Of a stretch of DNA of 64,000 nucleotides, positions 58,268 through 64,000 are shown in pieces (position 1 is the stretch's first letter; every line of letters starts with the position of its first letter). The DNA lies in NCBI GenBank assembly GCA_028867785.1, contig JAGWFS010000006.1, forward strand, positions 62,001 to 126,000, read 5' to 3'. The notes under the pieces are model-generated. The model saw nothing but the letters and a program-made list of their open reading frames with translations, was not told the origin of the DNA and ran no database searches. Origin of the DNA: Nitrososphaerota archaeon. GTDB lineage: Archaea > Thermoproteota > Nitrososphaeria > Nitrososphaerales > Nitrosopumilaceae. The translations under genes were made by a program, and so were the position numbers.

Positions 58268-59998
58268 TTGATCAAGTACCTGCTTGCCGGCATTTTTCTG
58301 GCATCTCTTTGTTTTACAATACATGATGCGCAAGGAGCTTTGTTTCTCAAGATTGATTCCATTCCCGGAGATTCAACCGTAAGTGGTCATGAAAATCAAA
58401 TTGAGATCTCAGGTCTGCAATTCGGAGAAGAAAATAATCCTGTAGTATCTGCTGCCACAGTAGAGTCAGGAAAGACTACTTTTGATGACATGCAAATCAC
58501 AAAATTCATGGACAGATCATCTACATCTCTTGTCAATGATTTAGTCACAGGAAAATCCATCCCAACAGTGGAACTATTTCTAACAAAGACTGTGAACGGT
58601 CATGAATTTACCTATAACCATATCACCCTAAACAATGTGATGATCTCAAGATATGTCGTCTCATCAGGAGGCAATACCCCATCTGAAATCATCAGCTTCC
58701 AATATGGAAAAATCTCTACAGCGTTTACCTTGCAAAATCCTGATGGCTCTCTAGGCCAAACAATCACGTCATGTTGGGACATTTCCATACAAGGACCATG
58801 CATAGACACTTCAATTCCTACGGTATCTGGCACTGTAAATATGACTGCAAACGCAAATGGCTGGTACAACCATACTCTCAGCATTGCATGGACTGGCAAT
58901 GATCCAGTAGATGGCATAAGCACTTGCGATCCACCCACAATATATTCAGGACCTGATGCAAAGGGAGCAAACGAGATAGGACATTGCACAGACAATTTTG
59001 GAAACGTTGGAACAGGTAGCGTACTGATAAACTATGACGCAACTCCCCCTACAATTACTGGAGGGCCTACAGTCCCGGCTAACTCGTATGGTTGGTACAA
59101 TACTACAGTCATCGTACATTTCACAGCATCTGATTCGATGTCAGGAGTTGCAAGCGTAACACCAGATACCACAGTTTCTACAGAAGGTACCAATCAGCAA
59201 GTCGCCGGAACTGCTACCGATTATGCAGGAAACTCTGCATCATATACTGTCTCTGGAATAAATATCGACAAGACTCCTCCTGTCACTACTGGAACTCTGT
59301 CTAGACTGCCTGACCATAACGGCTGGTACAATCATCCCGTTGCAATACAATGGAGCGGTACAGACAACCTGAGCGGTATTGCTTCTTGTGATCCGAATAC
59401 AAGCTATACAGGTCCTGACGGCCCCCTGATTTCACTTTCAGGAAGTTGTCTTGACAAGGCAGGAAACCGTGGCAGTTCGACAGTTACTTTCAAGTACGAC
59501 ATAACCCCACCAACTCTTGTTGTATCTGACAACATGACCGTATTTCCGACAAACCCCAACGGTGCCACAGTAAGCTATCCAAAAGCAAATGCAACCGATG
59601 ATGAGCCAAGCAGTGCATTGTGCACCCCGTCGTCTGGTTCGCAATTTGGATTTGGGCAAGATATCGTCTCTTGCATTGCAACTGACGATGCAGGAAATAA
59701 CGCCGCAAAATCTTTCTGGATAACAGTGCTGACACCGGCACAGGCAACGCAAAAACTTACTAGTATCATTAACGGCATGAGTCTACCTGGCGGCCAGGCA
59801 AACAGCTTTGATTCGAAGCTTGCAGCTGTTCTATCCTCTATAAACTCAGACGACAACAAAACTGCAACGAACCAACTAAACGCATTCATCAATGAAGTAA
59901 ACGCACAGGCGGGAAAGAAGATATCATCATCTGAAGCATCCCAATTGCTGCTTGACGCCCAAGATATATCAAACTCTCTACTGGTTTCTAAAAAATAG
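58268..59998 (+). CDS. Secreted Hcp-like domain protein with Ig-like repeats
   Basis: 576 residues: signal peptide ('IKYLLAGIFLASLCFTIHDAQG'), Hcp-like domain (about 25-185: 'LFLKIDSIPGDSTVSGHENQIEISGLQFG', 'SGKTTFDDMQITKFMDRSS', 'ITLNNVMISRYVVSSGGNTPSEIISF'), three related Ig-like units of about 85 residues, each with a N/Y-G-W-Y-N-x-T/P motif ('NANGWYNHTLSIAWTG', 'NSYGWYNTTVIVHFTAS', 'DHNGWYNHPVAIQWSG') and Cys pairs, then an HYR-like domain ('TPPTLVVSDNMTVFP') and a helical C-terminus. TTG start at 58268. No membrane anchor at the end is seen, so it is probably released or attached to the cell wall. It likely partners the preceding Hcp-like protein. Confidence 0.75.
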   Translation: MIKYLLAGIFLASLCFTIHDAQGALFLKIDSIPGDSTVSGHENQIEISGLQFGEENNPVVSAATVESGKTTFDDMQITKFMDRSSTSLVNDLVTGKSIPTVELFLTKTVNGHEFTYNHITLNNVMISRYVVSSGGNTPSEIISFQYGKISTAFTLQNPDGSLGQTITSCWDISIQGPCIDTSIPTVSGTVNMTANANGWYNHTLSIAWTGNDPVDGISTCDPPTIYSGPDAKGANEIGHCTDNFGNVGTGSVLINYDATPPTITGGPTVPANSYGWYNTTVIVHFTASDSMSGVASVTPDTTVSTEGTNQQVAGTATDYAGNSASYTVSGINIDKTPPVTTGTLSRLPDHNGWYNHPVAIQWSGTDNLSGIASCDPNTSYTGPDGPLISLSGSCLDKAGNRGSSTVTFKYDITPPTLVVSDNMTVFPTNPNGATVSYPKANATDDEPSSALCTPSSGSQFGFGQDIVSCIATDDAGNNAAKSFWITVLTPAQATQKLTSIINGMSLPGGQANSFDSKLAAVLSSINSDDNKTATNQLNAFINEVNAQAGKKISSSEASQLLLDAQDISNSLLVSKK

Positions 59999-60321
59999 AA
60001 ATTCGGTTCTCCCAGACCACCTTGTGATCATTTTATAATGTGAAAAGCCCGTGTCTGGATCATATTTGGAGAAATTGAAAAGAATTTGATTTTTAGCAAT
60101 TACTTTCTTGATAAAATAATCACATGGCACCAATAAAGGCCAAAGGATCCCGAATAATATAGCCGGTGCCTTGCATGGGGTAAATCAAATCTGGTAAACA
60201 GTATCCTAGATCCCTCATGAATGGGCTAAAACGCCTACTTTTTCTTTTTTAAAGTTATTTTATTTAAAACCCTAGGGTTTAAACCACTGATTAAATATGG
60301 AGATGGGAAGGGAGATTTTGA
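59999..60321. other. Intergenic region before tfe
   Basis: 323 bases with no ORF, mostly AT-rich, with the tfe promoter and overlapping palindromes (60267-60285) in its right part. A TATA-like TATTTAAAAC lies at 60261-60270. Confidence 0.5.
60267..60285. promoter_or_regulatory. Overlapping palindromes in the tfe promoter
   Basis: AAACCCTAGGGTTT (60267-60280, perfect 14-bp) and GGTTTAAACC (60276-60285, perfect 10-bp) overlap and lie directly after a TATA-like element, about 37-55 bases before the ATG. A repressor or autoregulator could bind here, overlapping polymerase entry. Confidence 0.4.
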
Positions 60322-60831
60322 ATGAATGTAGAGCATGAAGATCCTTTTGTAAAGATAGCTGCCCTGATTGGCGGTGACGAGTATCTCAAAGTAGCAAGAT
60401 CTCTGCTAAATACAGAGGATGCAACAGATGAGGAGATTGCAAGTTCTACAGGTCTCAGGATCAACATTGTAAGAAAAGTGCTCTACGATCTTTTTGGAAA
60501 AGCCCTGATAACCGGAATAAGGGTGAAGGACGAAAAGAAGGGCTGGTTCGTATACAGATGGCGAGCAAGAAAAGACGAAGTGGACAATTTTATTGAAAAT
60601 CAAAAGAAGAAGATTGTCGAAAGACTGCAACAGAGGCTAGATTATGAAAATTCCGCAGATTTCTACCACTGTGGAAACATGGACTGCCAGAAGCTCACTT
60701 TTGAGAAGGCCCTGGACCTTTCCTTCAAGTGTCCTACATGCGGAAAGCTTGTGAACTTGTCAAAAAATGACAAGTTGAAGAAATCCCTGCAGGGAAAAAT
60801 TGACCAGCTTCGAGACGATTTGAAACACTAG
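60322..60831 (+). CDS. tfe: Transcription factor E, alpha subunit (TFE)
   Basis: Helps RNA polymerase open promoters, like TFIIE-alpha. 169 residues: extended winged-helix ('YLKVARSLLNTEDATDEEIASSTGLRINIVRKVLYDLFGKALITGIRV'), a helix, then a zinc ribbon ('FYHCGNMDCQKLTFEKALDLSFKCPTCGKLV' with Cys pairs C-x4-C and C-x2-C). Length and order are normal for archaeal TFE-alpha. Stop overlaps arfC's by four bases (convergent). Confidence 0.95.
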   Translation: MNVEHEDPFVKIAALIGGDEYLKVARSLLNTEDATDEEIASSTGLRINIVRKVLYDLFGKALITGIRVKDEKKGWFVYRWRARKDEVDNFIENQKKKIVERLQQRLDYENSADFYHCGNMDCQKLTFEKALDLSFKCPTCGKLVNLSKNDKLKKSLQGKIDQLRDDLKH

Positions 60832-61475
60832 AGGACATAGCGCAGAACTATTTCGTTGTCCATCTTTTTGATCTGTTTTAGCTTGAAGGAATACGATATG
60901 CTGTCAAATCCATGTCCTTCCACCAGAGATACAGCACCCTTTCCACCCACAATGTAGGGAGTCACGGTTACAAGAATCTCATCAACTAGTTTTTCTTTCA
61001 GAAAATGCCAGTTGGTTGTCCCTCCCCCCTCGACAAGTATTTTTTTGATTCCCTGTCTTGACAGTATTGACAACAGCTTCTTCAGCTCAATTCCGGTTCT
61101 GCCACATCTGATTACTTGCAGCCCCTTTTTTGCAAAAAGCGATATTTTCCTTGGTGATGCCATATCAGATACAACTAGCATTGTTGGAATGGCATTGGAT
61201 GTCTTTACAACTTTTGAGTTGAGCGGGATGGTTGCTCTAGGATCCAGGACTATCCTAGCAGGATTTCTGCCTTTGACATGTCTGACAGTAAGAGAGGGAT
61301 TGTCCACGTGTACAGTGTTTTTTCCAACAAGTACGGCGTCTACCTTGCCACGAAGCTTGTGCACACGCATGAGATCTCTGTCGGAAGAAAGTCGCGATTT
61401 TTTTGTGCGCGTGGCTATCTTTCCATCTATGCTCATGGCTGCACCGAGTATCACATAGGGCCTAGATCTTGCCAT
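60828..61475 (-). CDS. arfC: Diaminohydroxy-ribosylamino-pyrimidine phosphate reductase (ArfC/RibD-C type)
   Basis: Reduces the ribose ring to ribitol in archaeal riboflavin synthesis. About 215 residues from ATG 61475; an in-frame ATG at 61493 would overlap the previous gene by more. 'PYVILGAAMSIDGKIATRTKKSRLSSDRDLMRVHKLRGKVDAVLVGKNTVHVDNPSLTVRHVKG' and 'PARIVLDPRATIPLNSKVV' (NADPH and substrate loops), and 'KILVEGGGTTNWHFLKEKLVDEI' (C-terminal motif) are all RibD-C. No deaminase domain is fused, so the deamination needs another gene; the next gene upstream is a good candidate. Confidence 0.92.
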   Translation of the reverse strand: MARSRPYVILGAAMSIDGKIATRTKKSRLSSDRDLMRVHKLRGKVDAVLVGKNTVHVDNPSLTVRHVKGRNPARIVLDPRATIPLNSKVVKTSNAIPTMLVVSDMASPRKISLFAKKGLQVIRCGRTGIELKKLLSILSRQGIKKILVEGGGTTNWHFLKEKLVDEILVTVTPYIVGGKGAVSLVEGHGFDSISYSFKLKQIKKMDNEIVLRYVL

Positions 61476-62652
61476 GCGCCATCTCCCCCTCAAACATGAC
61501 TGCCCTTATCGTATTCTCAGACATTCTATGCACAATGGCTGCATGAGGATTGTGCATCGGTTCCAGATCAATCGAATGTTTTTCCACAAAGATACAATCC
61601 GCAAAACTGTTTTTTTGAATTACTCCTATCTTGTCGCCAAATATTCTTGCGGCGTTAACCGTTGCCATTTGTAGTATAGATTTTGGAGGTATTCGGATTT
61701 TATTCATGCCCATAGAGACTTTCCATAGATAATCCATCTCCTTGAACATGTCAGGGGAGTTTACCATTACGTTATCGGTACCAATTGTTACATTGCATCC
61801 TGCCTTCATCATCAGGTTAACATCGGGTATTCCCTCTGCAAGGGCCCCGTTTGCGCGCGGGCAGACTGCAATGTTTGCCCCATTTCTGGCCGCAAGCAAC
61901 AGATCATTTTTTGATGCGTATGTCATGTGCACAAGCAGATTGGGTTTTGCAAGCAGGGCCCTCTGGGTCTCGGTTTTTCCGGTTGTCCTTTTGGATATGT
62001 TATTGCTCTCTTCTGTCTCTGCAGAGTGGATTGCACGCAGTGTCTTTTGTACTGCAAAGTGTTTTAGTGCAGAGCCGCTGAACTCGTTTGGACCGCTTAT
62101 TCCAAGGCCGTCGCAGCTTTTCAACAGGTCTGCAAGATCGGATTTCTGCGATCCTGGCAGTGGGGCGTTTTGCCTGATTAATTTTGAATCTTGGTAGTAA
62201 TTTATTCTGCCTAAGATTACAGGCCTTATCGGAATTCCAGACGACGCTTTTTTTAGCATGCGGACTCCCTCCAGTCCTCCCTCCCTGAAATCAATGAAGG
62301 TGGTTATCCCTTTTCGCACCATGGAAATGCAGGAACTTCGGACAAAATTCACAAGATGGGAGGCTTCGGAATTTTTCAGTATCCTTTGCTTGAACCCGCT
62401 TACAGGATGAATCTTTGACTCTACATCAGAGTCGATTCCAACATCTTTTCCTATCGAATCCCCAATGTGAGTATGCGAGTTGACAAATCCGGGCATCATC
62501 AGGAGGCCCTCGCAGTCAAGTGTTTGCTCCCTCCTGCTTGGCGTCAGGTCTTTTCCTATCTGCCCAATCCGTTTGCCGGAAATTCTTACATTTGTCCTGA
62601 CAACATAGTCCAGATCCCTGCCGTAAAGAAGACTAACATTTCGTATTAACAT
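61462..62652 (-). CDS. Deaminase-type amidohydrolase in the riboflavin operon
   Basis: 396 residues of the metal-dependent amidohydrolase superfamily (SsnA/TrzA/guanine-deaminase branch): His60/His62 in 'MPGFVNSHTHIGDSIGKD', His209 and Glu212 in 'AIHSAETEESN' (the HxxE of deaminases), His242 in 'LLVHMTYASKND', Asp293 in 'VTIGTDNVMVNSPDMFKE'. A mononuclear zinc deaminase of a heterocyclic amine fits. It lies between arfC and arfA with overlaps (arfC start 14 bases inside; arfA 7 bases), so it is operon-bound; deamination of the diamino-ribitylamino-pyrimidine phosphate is the missing riboflavin step. The activity is inferred, not shown. Confidence 0.8.
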   Translation of the reverse strand: MLIRNVSLLYGRDLDYVVRTNVRISGKRIGQIGKDLTPSRREQTLDCEGLLMMPGFVNSHTHIGDSIGKDVGIDSDVESKIHPVSGFKQRILKNSEASHLVNFVRSSCISMVRKGITTFIDFREGGLEGVRMLKKASSGIPIRPVILGRINYYQDSKLIRQNAPLPGSQKSDLADLLKSCDGLGISGPNEFSGSALKHFAVQKTLRAIHSAETEESNNISKRTTGKTETQRALLAKPNLLVHMTYASKNDLLLAARNGANIAVCPRANGALAEGIPDVNLMMKAGCNVTIGTDNVMVNSPDMFKEMDYLWKVSMGMNKIRIPPKSILQMATVNAARIFGDKIGVIQKNSFADCIFVEKHSIDLEPMHNPHAAIVHRMSENTIRAVMFEGEMAHGKI

Positions 62653-63398
62653 GTAAGCTCAAGAATTCGCTGTTCGTCTTTGCCGGAATCGCGCATCTCC
62701 CGTATCTTGTCAAGCGACTTGGTTGCCATCCTTGCAGCATCGCGGCCCGTCCTTGCCGTGCCTATTCCACAGTTGAACGATATTCCATGCTGTTCTTTTA
62801 TTATTTCAAGAAATCTGGCAATGCTTTCTTTCTCGACTTGAGAGCTAATTATCATAAAGTTATCCCCTCCCATAAAGAATGCAAGAGAGTTCTTCTTTAG
62901 AAAAAATTCCGACATGTCAGAATACAGGCTGATTATTAGTGACGAAATCTCATAGGGCGATTTCTTGGCCGAGATTGATGTCGAGCCGTCCACATCCATG
63001 TGTATTATCTGTACCAGGTCCTCACCGTTTTGCAGCGGCTGCCCGAAAATATTGTGTTCCTTGTCAAGTATAACCTTCATTCTTCGTGCGTTATCTGCGT
63101 TCGAGTTTGCCTCAAAAGGAGTTTTTCCCTGACCTATTGTCATGGACAGGCCCAGATCAAATGACTTGGCCAGCTTTTCTTGAATTTCCACGTGATCCTT
63201 TACTGCAAGTCCGTTTGTTACGACAAAAATTTCGTCAAACCTGTTGGGAAAGGCCAAGCAGTTTTTTTCTGAAAATAGGTTTTGAATCTCCTGGTACAGC
63301 GATGCCTGGAGCATCTGAAGTCTGTGCTCCCTGTCGCTTCCCAGAGTCAGGGTCCAAGGTCCGTATCCCGTAATTTTTATTATGGTAAGCTGGATCAT
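62646..63398 (-). CDS. arfA: GTP cyclohydrolase III (IIa) for riboflavin/F420 precursors
   Basis: Archaeal enzyme that opens the imidazole ring of GTP, making the formylamino-pyrimidine. 250 residues: start 'MIQLTIIKITGYGPWTLTLGSDREHRLQMLQASLYQEIQNLF', then 'PNRFDEIFVVTNGL', 'LSMTIGQGKTPFEANSNAD', 'VQIIHMDVDGSTSIS' and 'NSLAFFMGGDNFMIIS' with acidic residues of the nucleotidyl-cyclase-like palm (D and GGDN). Overlaps the amidohydrolase by seven bases. One base separates it from ribH. Confidence 0.93.
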   Translation of the reverse strand: MIQLTIIKITGYGPWTLTLGSDREHRLQMLQASLYQEIQNLFSEKNCLAFPNRFDEIFVVTNGLAVKDHVEIQEKLAKSFDLGLSMTIGQGKTPFEANSNADNARRMKVILDKEHNIFGQPLQNGEDLVQIIHMDVDGSTSISAKKSPYEISSLIISLYSDMSEFFLKKNSLAFFMGGDNFMIISSQVEKESIARFLEIIKEQHGISFNCGIGTARTGRDAARMATKSLDKIREMRDSGKDEQRILELTC

Positions 63399-63399
63399 C

Positions 63400-63816
63400 T
63401 CAAATCTTCCCTAGTTCATCATGTATTTTTTGTACTGCCTCAACCGCCCTTTCCGCAACAGGCCTTATTCTTTGATGGGCCTGCCTGTCGCTCATGCCCG
63501 GGCCTGTTATTCCAAGCGAGACTGGTTTCTGATATTTTAATGATAGCTCGGTTATTGCCTTTGCTGCAACGCCCGCAATTAGCTCGTCATGCTTTGTCTG
63601 CCCTTTTATCACTGCACCAAGTGTTATTACAGCATCCACCTCTTTCTTTTTTAGCAGGGCATCGATTATAATCGGCATATCAAACACGCCAGGTACCTTG
63701 CAGGTATGAATTACATTCATCTTGAGAGATCTTGCCTTGTCTAGTGCAACTTCAAGCATTTTTGAGGTTACTTCACCGTTGAATTCCGATACAACAATTG
63801 CTATATTCAAGATCAA
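63400..63816 (-). CDS. ribH: 6,7-dimethyl-8-ribityllumazine synthase
   Basis: Joins the pyrimidine with dihydroxybutanone phosphate. 138 residues: 'NIAIVVSEFNGEVTSKMLEVAL', 'VIHTCKVPGVFDMPIIIDALL', 'VDAVITLGAVIKGQTKHDELIAGVAAKAITELSLK' with the catalytic His and the 'PVSLGIT' loop. Shorter than bacterial types but usual for archaea. The TTG start overlaps the ribB stop (TTGA). Operon order ribB-ribH-arfA-deaminase-arfC. Confidence 0.95.
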   Translation of the reverse strand: MILNIAIVVSEFNGEVTSKMLEVALDKARSLKMNVIHTCKVPGVFDMPIIIDALLKKKEVDAVITLGAVIKGQTKHDELIAGVAAKAITELSLKYQKPVSLGITGPGMSDRQAHQRIRPVAERAVEAVQKIHDELGKI

Positions 63817-64000
63817 TGCTCCTTTGCGTATTCTACAAGCTGGCTGCCATCAAAGTATGGCATGGCATTTTGCCTAGCATATTCTTTGGCCTTTTCAGCA
63901 GATAGTGCTCCATATGTCTCCGAATCTAACATCTCACAGATGACAGTTACAGGGGACAGGCCTGCAAGAGTGGCCAGATAAACCGACATTTCAGTATGTC
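63813..64000 (-). CDS. ribB: 3,4-dihydroxy-2-butanone 4-phosphate synthase, C-terminal part
   Basis: The last about 62 codons of a gene that begins beyond the right edge. The fragment has 'TEMSVYLATLAGLSPVTVICE' then 'LDSETYGALSAEKAKEYAR', then 'MPYFDGSQLVEYAKEH', matching the C-terminus of RibB (H-T-E-x-S-x-x-L-A-x-L-A-G-L, E at the acidic loop, then S/D-L-x-x-Y). The stop overlaps the ribH start. Function: ribulose 5-phosphate to dihydroxybutanone phosphate plus formate. Confidence 0.85.
   Translation of the reverse strand, partial: HTEMSVYLATLAGLSPVTVICEMLDSETYGALSAEKAKEYARQNAMPYFDGSQLVEYAKEH

Noticed and set aside
1-64000. CRISPR array
   Set aside because: No regularly spaced repeats or cas genes were seen anywhere in the window.

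Overview
The window is archaeal and almost certainly from a member of the Thaumarchaeota (Nitrososphaerota). It carries thermosome, TFE (TFIIE-alpha), Csl4 exosome subunit, NAC with a UBA domain, ribosomal proteins L44e and S27e, Dph2, TiaS, aTrm56 and archaeal GTP cyclohydrolase III. The intron pattern of its initiator tRNA and the mix of cobalamin, heme O and class II HMG-CoA reductase genes fit Nitrosopumilales/Nitrosotalea-like organisms; no amo genes are present, so ammonia oxidation is inferred from lineage only. Many starts are TTG or GTG, many genes have a TATA box about 25-35 bases before the start (leaderless style), and operon genes commonly overlap by four bases.

Layout. 0-6.6 kb: the 5' part of grpE, a Rossmann-fold protein, a DUF354 protein, a MoaD-MoeB fusion coupled to threonine synthase, and two membrane-anchored secreted proteins. 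6.6-14 kb: a nine-gene minus-strand histidine operon (hisG-D-C-HAD-B-H-A-F-I, no hisE). 14-24.4 kb: class II HMG-CoA reductase, a PQQ-type sugar dehydrogenase, an initiator tRNA-Met that appears to contain three introns, tiaS, dph2, csl4, pheA, guaB, folP and an mptE homologue.

24.4-28.6 kb is an accessory region: inverted repeats, a terS-like/terL terminase pair with no other virion gene, a probably truncated gene, vapBC, a possible nuclease remnant and hicB with a broken hicA. 29-31.1 kb holds guaA. 31.3-34.3 kb is an AT-rich island with a PIN-like gene divergent from an HTH-PIN gene, whose reading frame seems to continue, after a shift at a run of nine A, into a large winged-helix protein.

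34.3-44 kb: small unknown proteins, a PfkB kinase, thermosome, a structured non-coding region next to a tnpB (RNA-guided nuclease) gene, adenine deaminase, several small membrane proteins, L44e and S27e. 44-48.3 kb: lower cobalamin pathway operon (cobD-cobQ-cbiB-cobS-cobY), with a CobQ lacking its glutaminase half. 48.3-57.5 kb: asd, an Lrp regulator, ctaB, ubiD, small zinc-ribbon protein, a RuvX-like protein, NAC, a PUA protein, an AbrB-PhoU regulator, hflX and trm56.

57.6-60 kb: two tandem secreted proteins with Hcp-like domains (type VI secretion tube fold), the second extended by Ig-like repeats; this is the most unusual protein system in the window. 60.3-64 kb: tfe and a minus-strand riboflavin operon (ribB, ribH, arfA, a deaminase-like amidohydrolase, arfC), in which the amidohydrolase is a good candidate for the deaminase step that is poorly defined in archaea.
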